Assembly: GCA_024707325.1 (NCBI GenBank)
Contig: JANPZY010000004.1
Coordinates: 62,001 to 126,000 of the forward strand
Direction: 5' to 3'
Length of the DNA stretch: 64,000 nucleotides
From: Opitutus sp.
GTDB taxonomy: Bacteria > Verrucomicrobiota > Verrucomicrobiia > Opitutales > Opitutaceae
Shown: positions 17,807 to 27,229 of the stretch, piece by piece
Layout of the letters: each line of letters starts with the position of its first letter
Position numbering within the stretch: the stretch's first letter is position 1
The notes under the pieces: model-generated
Seen by the model: the letters and a program-made list of their open reading frames with translations, nothing else
The model's database searches: none
Told to the model about the DNA's origin: nothing
Position numbers and translations under genes: made by a program

Positions 17807-18676
17807 ATGAAACAGCATGGATTGATGGACACGTTTTCGTCTCCGGCGGAGGGGCTGGCGGCGACCACGACGTTGAACAATGGCGTGAAGATGCCGTGGA
17901 TGGGCGCGGGCGTCTGGCAGATCAATAGCGACGACGAGACGAGTCGCGTGGTGCAGGCTGCAATCGCGGCCGGCTATCGCCGCATCGACACCGCCAGCCT
18001 GTATGGCAACGAACGCGGCGTGGGAGAGGGGATTCGCCAGAGCGGCGTCGCGCGCGACCAGATCTTCGTCACCACCAAAGTGTGGAACGACGACATGCGG
18101 ACGGGACGCATCGAGGAAGCTCTCGAGAAAAGCCTGCAGAAGCTCGGCTTCGATTACGTCGATCTCTATCTGCTGCACTGGCCGGTGAGCGGAAAGATCA
18201 TTCCTGCCTGGCAGGCGCTCGAGCGTCTTTACCGCGAGGGCCGTGTGCGCGCGATCGGCGTGAGCAACTTCATGATCCCGCATCTCGAGGATCTGTTGAG
18301 CTCGACCCGGGTCGTGCCGGCGGTGAACCAGATCGAGTTTCATCCCTACCTGCAGAGCCGCGCGTTGCTGAACTATTGCCGAGGAAAAAACATCCAGCTC
18401 GAGGCGTGGAGCCCGCTCATGCAGGGCGGTCCGTTGCTGCAGAATCCGGTTTTGGAGGACATCGCTCGTGCGCACGGAAAGACTCCGGCTCAGATCATCC
18501 TGCGCTGGGATTTGCAAATGGGCGTGGCGACGATTCCGAAGTCGGCGCGGGCCGAGCGGCTCGCGGCGAATGCAAACGTCTTCGACTTTACGCTTTCGGA
18601 GGCGGAGATGCGCGCGATCGCGGGGCTGGATCGCGGACAGCGGGCGGGACCGGATCCGTTTAATTTTAATTTCTAA
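17807..18676 (+). CDS. Aldo/keto reductase
   Basis: A 289-residue (beta/alpha)8 NAD(P)H-dependent oxidoreductase. The catalytic tetrad is D61, Y66 (IDTASLYGNE), K91 (VTTKVWND) and H124 (LLHWPV). The C-terminal IPKSARAERLAAN motif binds the NADP phosphate. Similarity in style is to 2,5-diketo-gluconate reductase-like AKR5 enzymes, which reduce many aldehydes. Two starts are possible, ATG 17807 or ATG 17825; the second begins closer to the usual family start. Confidence 0.94.
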   Translation: MKQHGLMDTFSSPAEGLAATTTLNNGVKMPWMGAGVWQINSDDETSRVVQAAIAAGYRRIDTASLYGNERGVGEGIRQSGVARDQIFVTTKVWNDDMRTGRIEEALEKSLQKLGFDYVDLYLLHWPVSGKIIPAWQALERLYREGRVRAIGVSNFMIPHLEDLLSSTRVVPAVNQIEFHPYLQSRALLNYCRGKNIQLEAWSPLMQGGPLLQNPVLEDIARAHGKTPAQIILRWDLQMGVATIPKSARAERLAANANVFDFTLSEAEMRAIAGLDRGQRAGPDPFNFNF

Positions 18677-18742
18677 CGCCGCGCGCGATTTTACGTCGCA
18701 ACCGTTGCCTTGGGGGTGCGTCCTTCTACGCTCCACACCCCC

Positions 18743-21700
18743 ATGCGCTTCCCCCTACCGTCTCTCGCGGCGGCTGTCGCCGTCGTTGGTTCAATCTGTG
18801 TCAGCTCGGTCTTCGCGGCCGAAGGTGACCATTACACGGACAACACTCCGCCGCATACGCTCACGGATCCCGGCTCGCGACGCGCGGAGCCCGAGGTGGA
18901 AGGCGCCTCGGATGAGGCGATGCAGGCGCTGCGCCGGATGAAGCTGCCGGCGGGCTTCAAGGCCTCGCTTTGGGCGGCCGAGCCGATGCTGGCGAATCCG
19001 GTGGCGTTCAATATCGACGAACACGGCCGCGTTTTCGTTTCCGAAACCTATCGTTACCGCACGAGCGTTCTCGATATCCGCGAGTATCTCTGGATGCTCG
19101 AGGACGATCTCGCCTCACGCACGATCGAGGATCGTGCGGCTCTCATCCGGAAAAGCTTCGGCGAAGAGGGCGAAAAGGAACTTTCGATCGAGAGCGAATT
19201 GATCCGCCTCGTCGAAGACCGTGATGGCGATGGAGTGGCGGATCACTCGTCCGTTTACGCGACCGGCTTCAACAGCGCGCTGGATGGCATCGCGTCCGGC
19301 GTGTTGGCGCGACGCGGCCAAGTGTGGTTCACCAACATTCCGAGTCTCTGGCTCCTGACCGGAAAAGACCGCGCGGAGAAACGCACCGAAATCAGCCGTG
19401 GCTACGGCGTGCGCTTCAACTTCACCGGGCACGACCTGCACGGCTTGGTCTTCGGACCGGACGGGAAAATCTACTTTAGTATCGGCGATCGCGGCGCGCA
19501 CGTGCCGACGAAAGAGGGTGGTGTCGTCGCGACGCCCGACACCGGAGCGGTGTTTCGCTGCAATCCCGACGGCTCGGAGCTCGAACTGTTCGCGAGCGGC
19601 CTCCGCAATCCGCAGAGCCTCCTCTTTAATGAATACGGCGACTTGTTCACCGGCGAAAACGATTCCGACCAGGGCGACGAGGAACGCCTCGTGCACGTGG
19701 TGGAAGGCGGCGACAGCGGATGGCGCGTGGGCTATCAGTTTGCGCCGTTGGACAACGCGGGGCCGTGGAATTCCGAAAAGATGTGGCATCCCCGCAACGC
19801 CGAGCAGCCGGCCTTCATGCTTCCGCCGATCTGCAACATCGAGGATGGTCCGTCCGGCATCGCCTACAATCCAGGCACCGCGTTCGGTGGCGCTTACCAG
19901 AGCCACATCTTTGTTACGCATTTCAAAGGCAGCATCTCGAGCAGCGGTATCTACGCTTACGAGCTGAAGCCCGACGGCGCATCCTATCGCGTTACGGACG
20001 CGGTGCCGTTCCTCACCTCGGCGCTGCCGACCGACGTCCGCTTTGGTCCGGATGGACGACTCTACTATTCCGACTGGGCGGAAGGATGGCCGAAGTCGAA
20101 GCGCGGCCGCATCTACGCGATCGCGCCTGAAAATCACGCGGCCGACACCACCGCGAAGGAAGTGCAGCGTCTCATCGCATCGGATTTCACCCGCAAATCG
20201 GCGGGGGAACTTACAACGCTGCTCGGCCATGCCGACTGGCGTGTTCGCCTCGAAGCACAGTATACCTTGGCGGAACGAGGCAGCGCTTCGATCGCCGGTC
20301 TGAAAAAAGTCGCGCTCGACACCGGCGCTCCGGAGTTGGCACGCCGCCATGCGCTGTGGGCGCTTGGACAACTCGCGCGCAAGGATGCGACGGCGCTGGG
20401 CGGATTGCAGGCGTTGCTCGGCGACGCGGATGCGGAAGTGCGCGCCCAGTATCTCCGCGTTTGTGGCGATGCGAAGCTTGCCTCGGCCGGGGAGGACATG
20501 ATCCGCAGTCTGCGGGATGAAAATCCGCGCGTGCGGTTCTTCGCGGCGATGGGGTTGAGTCGCCTGGGGAAAAAGGACGCGGCGTCGGCGCTCATCGAGG
20601 CGGCGCGGGAAAACAACGACCGCGATCTCTACGTTCGCCACGCCATTGTGATGGGTTTGGTCGGGGCCAACGACGAGGCGGCCTTGCGGAAAGCCGTCAC
20701 GGACGACTCGCGTGCCGTTCGGCTCAGCGCGTTGCTTGCGATGCGCCGTCTGAAGTCTGCTGCGATCGCAGAGTTTCTGCGCGATCCGGATCCGACGCTG
20801 GTGCGGGAAGCGGCAGTCGCGATCAATGACGAACCGATTGCCGAGGCGCTTCCAGCGCTCGCGGCGCTGGTTGAGGCAAAGAGCGCCGAGCCCGCCGTGG
20901 CGCTGCGCGCGATCAACGCCAGCTTCCGTCTCGGACAGGCGAAGCACGCCGCCGATCTTGCCGCCTATGCCGCGCAAGCGCACGGCTCCGACGAATTGCG
21001 CGCGGAAGCGCTGAAGCAACTCGCACTCTGGCCCAAGCCGCCGCAACGCGATCGCATCGTCGGCGTTTTTCGACCGCTTGAAGCGGGAAGTCGGGACGAA
21101 GCGGCCGCGTCTGGCGCCGTGCAGAATGTCCTCGTGGATCTTCTCGGCGAGTCCGCCCCGGAAACAGTCCAGCTTGCCGCGATCGAAGCAGTGCGTGCGT
21201 TGCAGCTGAAGACCGCCGGCGAGTTGCTGGCGGCCGCTGTGGCCAACGCGAAACTTCCTGCGCAGACCCGCGCGGCGGCGCTCGATGCGCTCAGTTTCTT
21301 TGAGGATCCCCGCACCGCTGAGGCGGTGAAGTTCGCGAGCGAATCGAATGTGGAGGCGCTCCGTCTCGCGGCGCTGCCGATCGCGGCACATCTCTCGCCC
21401 GATACGGCTGCGCCGTTGCTCGCTCGATTGGTGGAGAGCGGAACAGTCGCGGAGCAGAAAGCCGCCTATGCCGCGCTGGGATCGTTCGAGCATTCCACGG
21501 TGGATGAATTGTTGATTTCGTCGCTGGCGAAACTGGAACGCGGCGAGGTGCCTGCCGCGGTGCAACTCGAGTTGGTGGAGGCGGCGGCCAAGCGCGAATC
21601 GGCAGCGGTGAAAGAAGCCGTGGCGCGCCGCGAAGCGCAGCTCGCCAGCTCGTCTGATCCTCTCGCTCGCTACCGCATTGCCCTGGAAGGCGGCGAGGCG

Positions 21701-22177
21701 CGCCGCGGACTGCGGGTGTTTTACACGCAGCCCGTGCTCGCCTGCGTGCGTTGTCATCGTGCCGGTCCTGACGGCGGCGATGCAGGGCCCGACCTGAGCA
21801 CGATCGGAGCGAAGCACTCGCGCGAATATCTTCTCGAAGCGGTCGTGAAGCCCAGCGCGACGATCGCGCCTGGTTTCGACACCGCAGTCGTCACGCTGAA
21901 ATCGGGCGCGTCCGTCGGTGGCGTCGTGACCGGTGAAACTCCCACCACACTCCAACTGCGTGACGCCGACGGCGGAATCGTAGAGGTGAAAAAGGCCGAC
22001 ATCGCGCGCCGTGAGAGCGTGCCGTCATCGATGCCGGAAATTTATGGTGCGGTTTTGAGCGGCTCCGAACTGCGCGATCTCGTCGAGTTTCTCGCCGGTC
22101 TCACCGAGGCCCGCGAGGTCGGTGTGGATCGTGAGAAACCGCGCGCTCTCCGAGGTAAAGCCGACGAGAAGCTGTAA
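18743..22177 (+). CDS. PVC-type haem-binding CxxCH protein (propeller + HEAT + cytochrome c)
   Basis: A 1144-residue secreted protein with signal peptide MRFPLPSLAAAVAVVGSICVSS. It has a sorbosone-dehydrogenase-like beta-propeller (about 50-450), a long HEAT-like alpha-repeat region (about 480-950, many DxxxxVR/A repeats), and a C-terminal cytochrome c-like domain with CVRCH at 1001-1005, where haem binds C1001, C1004 and H1005. This architecture is characteristic of Planctomycetes, Verrucomicrobiota and related bacteria, where such proteins are thought to oxidise sugars in the periplasm (inference from domain families). ATG 18743 is chosen because it starts the signal peptide. Confidence 0.93.
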   Translation: MRFPLPSLAAAVAVVGSICVSSVFAAEGDHYTDNTPPHTLTDPGSRRAEPEVEGASDEAMQALRRMKLPAGFKASLWAAEPMLANPVAFNIDEHGRVFVSETYRYRTSVLDIREYLWMLEDDLASRTIEDRAALIRKSFGEEGEKELSIESELIRLVEDRDGDGVADHSSVYATGFNSALDGIASGVLARRGQVWFTNIPSLWLLTGKDRAEKRTEISRGYGVRFNFTGHDLHGLVFGPDGKIYFSIGDRGAHVPTKEGGVVATPDTGAVFRCNPDGSELELFASGLRNPQSLLFNEYGDLFTGENDSDQGDEERLVHVVEGGDSGWRVGYQFAPLDNAGPWNSEKMWHPRNAEQPAFMLPPICNIEDGPSGIAYNPGTAFGGAYQSHIFVTHFKGSISSSGIYAYELKPDGASYRVTDAVPFLTSALPTDVRFGPDGRLYYSDWAEGWPKSKRGRIYAIAPENHAADTTAKEVQRLIASDFTRKSAGELTTLLGHADWRVRLEAQYTLAERGSASIAGLKKVALDTGAPELARRHALWALGQLARKDATALGGLQALLGDADAEVRAQYLRVCGDAKLASAGEDMIRSLRDENPRVRFFAAMGLSRLGKKDAASALIEAARENNDRDLYVRHAIVMGLVGANDEAALRKAVTDDSRAVRLSALLAMRRLKSAAIAEFLRDPDPTLVREAAVAINDEPIAEALPALAALVEAKSAEPAVALRAINASFRLGQAKHAADLAAYAAQAHGSDELRAEALKQLALWPKPPQRDRIVGVFRPLEAGSRDEAAASGAVQNVLVDLLGESAPETVQLAAIEAVRALQLKTAGELLAAAVANAKLPAQTRAAALDALSFFEDPRTAEAVKFASESNVEALRLAALPIAAHLSPDTAAPLLARLVESGTVAEQKAAYAALGSFEHSTVDELLISSLAKLERGEVPAAVQLELVEAAAKRESAAVKEAVARREAQLASSSDPLARYRIALEGGEARRGLRVFYTQPVLACVRCHRAGPDGGDAGPDLSTIGAKHSREYLLEAVVKPSATIAPGFDTAVVTLKSGASVGGVVTGETPTTLQLRDADGGIVEVKKADIARRESVPSSMPEIYGAVLSGSELRDLVEFLAGLTEAREVGVDREKPRALRGKADEKL

Positions 22178-22367
22178 CCAGAAACTGGATACAGTCGGGA
22201 AAAGCGGGCTCGCGACGTGAAGAAACGCGGTCTTTGCGCAAATTCACGTCGCGTGAGATCGCGCACGTCTAGAGTTTACAAACGCCGGAAAACTTTTCGT
22301 TATGGTGACGCGCCGGCGCGGAATGGCTCCGCCCGGTGAGCACAACCAAAGACAAACGAAAAAACAC

Positions 22368-22472
22368 ATGGCTAAGAAATCCTCAAAACCCGCTAAGAAG
22401 ACTGCTAAGAAGACCGCTAAGAAGGCTGCGCCGAAGAAGAAGGTCGCTGCCAAGAAGCGCTCCAAGAAGTAA
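22368..22472 (+). CDS. Small lysine-rich histone H1-like protein, 34 aa
   Basis: A 34-residue ORF starting MAKKSSKPAKKTAKKTAKK and ending KKRSKK. It is almost only Lys, Ala, Thr, Pro and Ser, like the C-terminal tail of histone H1 and of chlamydial Hc1/Hc2. Such peptides bind DNA non-specifically and compact the nucleoid (family knowledge). It is preceded by an A-rich leader and stands alone in a 420-nt space between the CxxCH gene and the convergent SLC13 gene. Codon use is biased to AAG for Lys, supporting translation. It is too short for standard ORF cut-offs. Confidence 0.8.
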   Translation: MAKKSSKPAKKTAKKTAKKAAPKKKVAAKKRSKK

Positions 22473-22597
22473 TCGACTCGCTTCGTCTCTCTTCGCTCGG
22501 CGACCCCTGGCCGGCGAAGAGAGACGCAGGCAATCTCGCGCGGCGCTCGCGCCGCTGTTAGTTTCCAGGGGAAATTCCGCCACGCAGCTCGAACGGC

Positions 22598-24382
22598 CTA
22601 CTGAGCCGGTTGCAGCGACCACAAGGTCGGCACGAGCCACAGAGCGAGGGCGAAGATCACCACGGTCAGCAGTCCGCCGACCCGCATGAAATCGGCGAAG
22701 CGGTAGCGTCCCGGTCCATAGACCATGAGGCACGCTGGCTCGAGTGGCGTCAGATACGAGCAGCTCGCTGCAATGGCGATCATCAGCGCGAACGGGCGTG
22801 GATTCAGCCCGGATTGCGTCGCTGTCTGCACTGCGATCGGCAGCAACACCGCCGCCGCGGCTTGGTTCGACATCGGTTGGGTGAGCGCGACAGTAAGAGC
22901 GAAGAATCCACCCAGCAGACCGAGCGGCGAGATTCCGCCCGTCCACGCGGCGACGTGACCGGCGAGGTATTCCGCCGTGCCGGTGCTCATCATGGCTTCG
23001 CCCAAGGTGAGCATGCAGGCCACGAGGATCACGGCGCGCCACTCCACTTCGCGGTAGGCTTCCGCCGGGTCGATGCAGCGTGTCGCCAGCACGAGAAAGG
23101 CGCCGGACAAAACGGAGACGGGGAGCGGCAACACGCCCGTGGCTGCGAGAGCGAGCGCTCCGACGAAGATCAAGATGGCCCGCCACGCGCGCGTGCGATC
23201 CACGCGCTTCTCCTCGACCTGATTCAGCACGCTGATCAATCGATCCTCGGCGAGCTGGGTGATCGAGCGGGAGCTGCCTTGGAGCAGGAGCACGTCGCCC
23301 ACGCGAAACACCGTGCGACCGAGCTTGCCGGGTTGGTTGCGACCGTGCCGATTGAGTCCGAGCACCTGCACGTTGTAGCGCTCGCGGACGCCGATCGCGC
23401 TGAGTGTCCGGCCGACGAGTCGTGAGCGCGGAACGATAAGCGCCTCGACCAGCTTCGTGTCTTCATCGCGCAGATCCGGATCGGAGAGTTCGAGATCGGG
23501 CCGGATTTCGAGACCGACGGTGTCCTTCACTTTCAGCACGTCCTTGCGCGCGCCTTTCACGAGCAGGATGTCGCGCGCCTGCAGTTTCAGATCGCGCCGG
23601 GGCCAGAGATGCACGTCGGGTTTGCGGACAACGCGCACGACCTGCAGATCCATTTCTCGCCCCAGGTTTGCCTTCGCGAGTGTTTCTCCGATGAGCGGAG
23701 AGTCGTCCAGGACGACGACCTCCGTCACATAGTGTCGCAAGTCGAACTGCTCGACCAACTCGACCGGAGCACGCTGCGGAATCAACCGGCGTCCGATGAA
23801 AAACATGTAGATCAGCCCAGCCACCGCGATGGGCAACCCAACAGGCGTGAGCTCGAACATGCCGAGCGGCTCCAAGCCGGAACGGGTCATGAGTCCGCTC
23901 ACCACCAGATTGGTGGACGTGCTGATGAGCGTGACGGAGCTCGTGAGGATGGACGCGAAGGCGACCGGCATCAGCAGACTGGAGGGCGAGACTTTGGCCT
24001 TCGCCGCGAGGCCGGTGACAATCGGCAAGAATAACGCCGCAGCTGCGGTGTTGCTGATGAACGCGCTCAACGTGGCCACCGCCAGCATCACCGCGGCAAG
24101 CAGCGTGTTCATGCTGCTGCCGGCGTGGCGGAGAATAAAACGCGACGCGAGATCGACGACACCGGTGCGAATCAACGCCGTGGTCATGATCAGCAGGCCG
24201 AGAATCATGATCACGGTATCGCTGCCGAAACCTGCGAACGCTGTGTTCGCAGGCACCAGCCCCGAGATCACCAGCGTGAGCAGCAATCCCAGCGCGACCA
24301 CGTCGCTCGGGATCCATTCGAAAGCAAACAAGACGAGCGCCACCACCACCAGGCAGAGCAGGAGCGCAATCGAGAAGGTCAC
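22598..24382 (-). CDS. SLC13/DASS-type anion symporter with two RCK_C (TrkA-C) domains
   Basis: A 594-residue membrane protein. Two hydrophobic blocks (about 1-200 and 405-590) each contain a DASS-like hairpin motif (AFISNTAAAALFLPI and TQPMSNQAAAAVLLPI). They flank two cytoplasmic RCK_C domains (about 220-300 and 305-385). This layout is typical of CitT/SLC13-like transporters that move sulfate, di/tricarboxylates or other anions with Na+. The RCK_C domains probably gate by ligand binding. It lies upstream, in the same direction, of nothing obvious; the CBS protein next to it is also on the minus strand, 62 nt upstream. Confidence 0.9.
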   Translation of the reverse strand: MTFSIALLLCLVVVALVLFAFEWIPSDVVALGLLLTLVISGLVPANTAFAGFGSDTVIMILGLLIMTTALIRTGVVDLASRFILRHAGSSMNTLLAAVMLAVATLSAFISNTAAAALFLPIVTGLAAKAKVSPSSLLMPVAFASILTSSVTLISTSTNLVVSGLMTRSGLEPLGMFELTPVGLPIAVAGLIYMFFIGRRLIPQRAPVELVEQFDLRHYVTEVVVLDDSPLIGETLAKANLGREMDLQVVRVVRKPDVHLWPRRDLKLQARDILLVKGARKDVLKVKDTVGLEIRPDLELSDPDLRDEDTKLVEALIVPRSRLVGRTLSAIGVRERYNVQVLGLNRHGRNQPGKLGRTVFRVGDVLLLQGSSRSITQLAEDRLISVLNQVEEKRVDRTRAWRAILIFVGALALAATGVLPLPVSVLSGAFLVLATRCIDPAEAYREVEWRAVILVACMLTLGEAMMSTGTAEYLAGHVAAWTGGISPLGLLGGFFALTVALTQPMSNQAAAAVLLPIAVQTATQSGLNPRPFALMIAIAASCSYLTPLEPACLMVYGPGRYRFADFMRVGGLLTVVIFALALWLVPTLWSLQPAQ

Positions 24383-24444
24383 ACGAGTTTGGACCAGTTC
24401 AGACGGCGGTGGCTCCGTGTGACAATGAAGCCAAATGCGGTCCC

Positions 24445-24873
24445 TCAGGGCAGCGGCTCGGCTGGCTGCGAGACGTCTTTCAGCACGGTGCCAGACAGGC
24501 CGGCGTGAACGTCCACTGCGATGTCTCCGAGAGAAATGATGCCGACAAGTTTCCCCGCACGATCGAGCACCGGCAAGCGGCGCACCTGGTAGCGCTGCAT
24601 GAGCGCCACCGCTTCCTCGACCTCCTGATCCTCTCGCACGGAAATCGATCCGGTGGACATTACGTCGCGCACGAGTGTGCGCGAAAGATCCGCACCGTCG
24701 GCGACCGCTTGGACCACGATATCCCGGTCGGTGAGCATTCCGACGATCACGCCGTTATCCACCACCGGCACCACGCCGATGTCATGGAGGCGCATCAACC
24801 CCGCAGCTTCCACCACGGTCGAGGTCGGCGCGACGGAGTGCGTGCCCTTGGTCATCATTTCGCGAGTCTTCAT
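24445..24873 (-). CDS. CBS-domain pair protein
   Basis: A 142-residue soluble protein composed of two CBS domains (about 7-62 and 72-128), with MLTDRDIV and GIISLGDIA motifs. CBS pairs sense adenosine nucleotides or SAM. The gene is on the same strand as the SLC13-type transporter 62 nt downstream, so the two may form a unit in which this protein reports energy state. A purine-rich Shine-Dalgarno-like AAGGTGG precedes its ATG. Confidence 0.88.
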   Translation of the reverse strand: MKTREMMTKGTHSVAPTSTVVEAAGLMRLHDIGVVPVVDNGVIVGMLTDRDIVVQAVADGADLSRTLVRDVMSTGSISVREDQEVEEAVALMQRYQVRRLPVLDRAGKLVGIISLGDIAVDVHAGLSGTVLKDVSQPAEPLP

Positions 24874-25065
24874 GGCGCCACCTTACGCAGAGTGGTGGAG
24901 CACTGCCATCGGGCCGTGTCCCGACCCAACCCTCCGTCGCTCGCGAAGTCTGCGATGTCGGAACGGCGGTCGAGTGAAGAAAGACGATGAGTCGACGGCT
25001 CTCGGTTTGCCCCATGGTCGACGACGCGAGCGGGAAGTAAGTTCGGTGCACGTTCAATTCGCGTT

Positions 25066-25356
25066 ATGAAAACTCTCAAGAGTCCTGTCGCCCGCTCTGT
25101 CGTAATCGCTGCGTTTGTCGCTGCCACGATGACTGCCGGTTGTCGTCCGCACGATGGCGATCCGAAGGTAAAAGAAACGGATCGGCAGACGATGTATCCG
25201 GAAGGCCAGCGGCAATCGACCGGGGATGAGGCGAAGGGTAGTCAGGATTCGCAGCCTGAGAACGAGTTGACGCGGCGGCCGAGCGACAGCTCCGGCGGGA
25301 CCCAAACTCCCGGCAGCGAAACTTCGGGAAACGCCGACGACCGGAAAACGAACTAG
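25066..25356 (+). CDS. Hypothetical lipoprotein, 96 aa
   Basis: The N-terminus has a basic tail, a hydrophobic stretch and a lipobox-like TAGC (Cys at about residue 26), so it is probably lipid-anchored. The mature part is hydrophilic and rich in Gly, Ser, Asp and Gln, looking disordered. No family is recognised. It is one base from the convergent stop of the next gene. Confidence 0.6.
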   Translation: MKTLKSPVARSVVIAAFVAATMTAGCRPHDGDPKVKETDRQTMYPEGQRQSTGDEAKGSQDSQPENELTRRPSDSSGGTQTPGSETSGNADDRKTN

Positions 25357-25357
25357 C

Positions 25358-25729
25358 CTACGAAAGGCTGGCGAGCTCCGCGAAATGCAGCGAGCGCGCT
25401 GAGGTGCCAAACGGCAACGAGACTTCGGAACTGCCGAAGCCCATCGTTTCGATGAGTTCGCCGTTTTTTCCTTCGCACGGATCGGCCTCGATCGAAGCGA
25501 TCACGTGGGCCATGAGTCCGAGCGAAATCTGATCGGCCATCTCGCACTTTCGTTTTTCCTCCGCGAGCTGCGCCTCAAGCCGGGCGATCACCGTGCGCGA
25601 ATCGAGACTCGGCTGAATCGCTTCGTTGAACTGGCTCAGCGTCAGCCCGCCGAACGGCTTGGATGGCCGCAGGAGTGCCCACGCGCCGAGCATGCGAGTC
25701 AGGAGAGCTTGATTCTGTTTGAGATTCAT
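25358..25729 (-). CDS. Hypothetical protein, 123 aa
   Basis: A soluble protein with an N-terminal helical segment (MNLKQNQALLTRMLGAWALL) and a central coiled-coil-like stretch (SRTVIARLEAQLAEEKRKCEMADQ, split over about 50-75). It has no membrane segments. I recognise no family. ATG 25729 is chosen; a longer frame from 25813 adds 28 residues with no evident conservation. It is convergent with the lipoprotein gene. Confidence 0.5.
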   Translation of the reverse strand: MNLKQNQALLTRMLGAWALLRPSKPFGGLTLSQFNEAIQPSLDSRTVIARLEAQLAEEKRKCEMADQISLGLMAHVIASIEADPCEGKNGELIETMGFGSSEVSLPFGTSARSLHFAELASLS

Positions 25730-25905
25730 AGGTGGACCGCCAGCGGCGCCGGCAATGCTTTGAGCGTTCAGCGAACCGCTCGTTTCGCGCGGCGATTTTT
25801 CACGTAAAATCACGTAGGGGTGTCGCTCGTGATTTGCGTTAATCGAGCAGTCGCGGGCGGCGGACTCGCGATTGCGCTCTGCGCGCTGGTGAGTTCGTTC
25901 CTGTG

Positions 25906-26379
25906 ATGAACAATCGAAAGCTGCCAGTCGTCGCGGTCTTGCTGACGTTTCTTCTCTGCTCCTGTGCGACGTGGTCCTCGCGTCAAATCTCGGTATCGCT
26001 TGCCGATGTGGAGGCCGTCAACGCGTCGGTGTTCGAGACCGGTGTGGCCCTCACCGTGCGCATCGCGAACGAATCGGAAACGCCACTCGCGCTGCGCGGC
26101 AGTGTCTATCGCCTCTACGTCAATGGCGTGTTTGTCGGCCGCGGACTCTCCGACGAAGCGCTCGAGGTCGCGCCTTTCAGCACGGCCACGCAACGCGTGC
26201 CGCTCTACGTTGAGAATCTCTCCATGCTTGGAAAAATCCGGATGTGGGCGGCGGGCTCAAAAATCGAGTATCGCCTCGATAGTCGACTGCATCCCGTGAC
26301 CGGGAGTGGGGTGCATGCCGAATCCACTGGCGAGCTCGATTGGCGGATGTTCACGCAAGCGGTGGAGCATCTCCGTTAG
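25906..26379 (+). CDS. LEA type 2 (WHy-like) family lipoprotein
   Basis: A 157-residue protein with a lipoprotein signal (hydrophobic stretch, then LCSCATWSS). The rest is a late-embryogenesis-abundant-2/WHy-like beta-sandwich: VNASVFETGVALTVRIANES, then YRLYVNGVFVGRGLSDEALE. Such domains occur in stress or envelope proteins; the function here is unknown. GTG 25903 immediately precedes ATG 25906. The 3' end overlaps the convergent gene by 4 nt. Confidence 0.75.
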   Translation: MNNRKLPVVAVLLTFLLCSCATWSSRQISVSLADVEAVNASVFETGVALTVRIANESETPLALRGSVYRLYVNGVFVGRGLSDEALEVAPFSTATQRVPLYVENLSMLGKIRMWAAGSKIEYRLDSRLHPVTGSGVHAESTGELDWRMFTQAVEHLR

Positions 26380-27068
26380 CGGTTCGGTGCCGGACGCCGC
26401 GGCGCTGCACGCACCGGCCGTGAATCGGCATCACGGCGAGATCTTGTTTCCGCGGCGATGGCTTGAGTGATCGCCGCGCGCACATCCAAACGCTTTCGAC
26501 TGTGATCCGTGATCTGATCGAAGTGCGTTTGAGCGATGGAGCAGCGGCCCATCGTTCTCTCCATATACTCGGCGATGAACGTCTGCTGGAAGCGCTTGAC
26601 GCTCTGCTGCACGGCGGCGGAGTCGGTTGACGCCAAGGCAAGCGATTGACCGATCATGCGGTGCCCAAGATCCGAGGCGATGGCGTGCGCGTTTCCGTAG
26701 TAGTGTTCGCAGATCTCGCGATGAGCTTCCTCGTGCTCGATGACCGCGGGCCGGCCATCATTCGGTGTCCACAGCACGATTTTCAGCCGGGTGGTGATTT
26801 TCACGCCTTGCACAAGGGCGCGACTTGGCGATCTGGCGCCTGCCTCGCGAGTGACGCGTGTCTCCATGTCACAAGAAAATCGATACACGCACTGGCCCAC
26901 CTCGGGCGGACGGAGCGGAGGCATGTCCGGTGGAGGTGACTTCGGATCGAACGTGCGGCGTTCCACTCGGGTGGCGGTGATTTCGAGCGTGAGCCCTGCG
27001 GGAACGCTCGATGCAGCCAGGCACGGCGCGACGATCGCAAGGAGAACAACGACGCAGGAAAATCTCAC
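26376..27068 (-). CDS. Exported protein with HExxH zinc-protease motif (DUF922-like)
   Basis: A 230-residue exported protein. From GTG 27068 the signal peptide is MRFSCVVVLLAIVAPCLAA; an upstream ATG at 27158 would bury this signal behind 30 residues and is less likely. The segment VIEHEEAHREICEHYYG contains HEEAH, an exact HExxH metal-binding motif, as in the DUF922 Zn-protease-like family. Two Cys near CVYRFSCDM may form a disulfide. The C-terminus is Arg/Pro-rich and probably disordered. Substrate unknown. Confidence 0.65.
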   Translation of the reverse strand: MRFSCVVVLLAIVAPCLAASSVPAGLTLEITATRVERRTFDPKSPPPDMPPLRPPEVGQCVYRFSCDMETRVTREAGARSPSRALVQGVKITTRLKIVLWTPNDGRPAVIEHEEAHREICEHYYGNAHAIASDLGHRMIGQSLALASTDSAAVQQSVKRFQQTFIAEYMERTMGRCSIAQTHFDQITDHSRKRLDVRAAITQAIAAETRSRRDADSRPVRAAPRRPAPNR

Positions 27069-27229
27069 GCCGGACCATTCGGGCTTTTGGCGCAAAATCA
27101 ATGCAACGGCCGCAGGGTTCGCGGAGGATTCTGCGCAACACTTGCGTTGCTTTGTCAAAAGCCGGCTAAAGCACGCGGCGGCGCGCCCTTTGCCTTTAGC
27201 GAGAGGGAAACGGACGATTCATTTCCGCC

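Noticed and set aside
19115-21955. A 946-residue minus-strand open frame opposite the CxxCH gene
   Set aside because: It is the antisense of a gene with signal peptide, propeller and CxxCH motifs. The product is Arg-rich without domain features.
22271-22310. Sigma-70-like promoter before the H1-like gene (TTTACA ... TATGGT)
   Set aside because: The spacer is about 20 nt, too long for a confident call.
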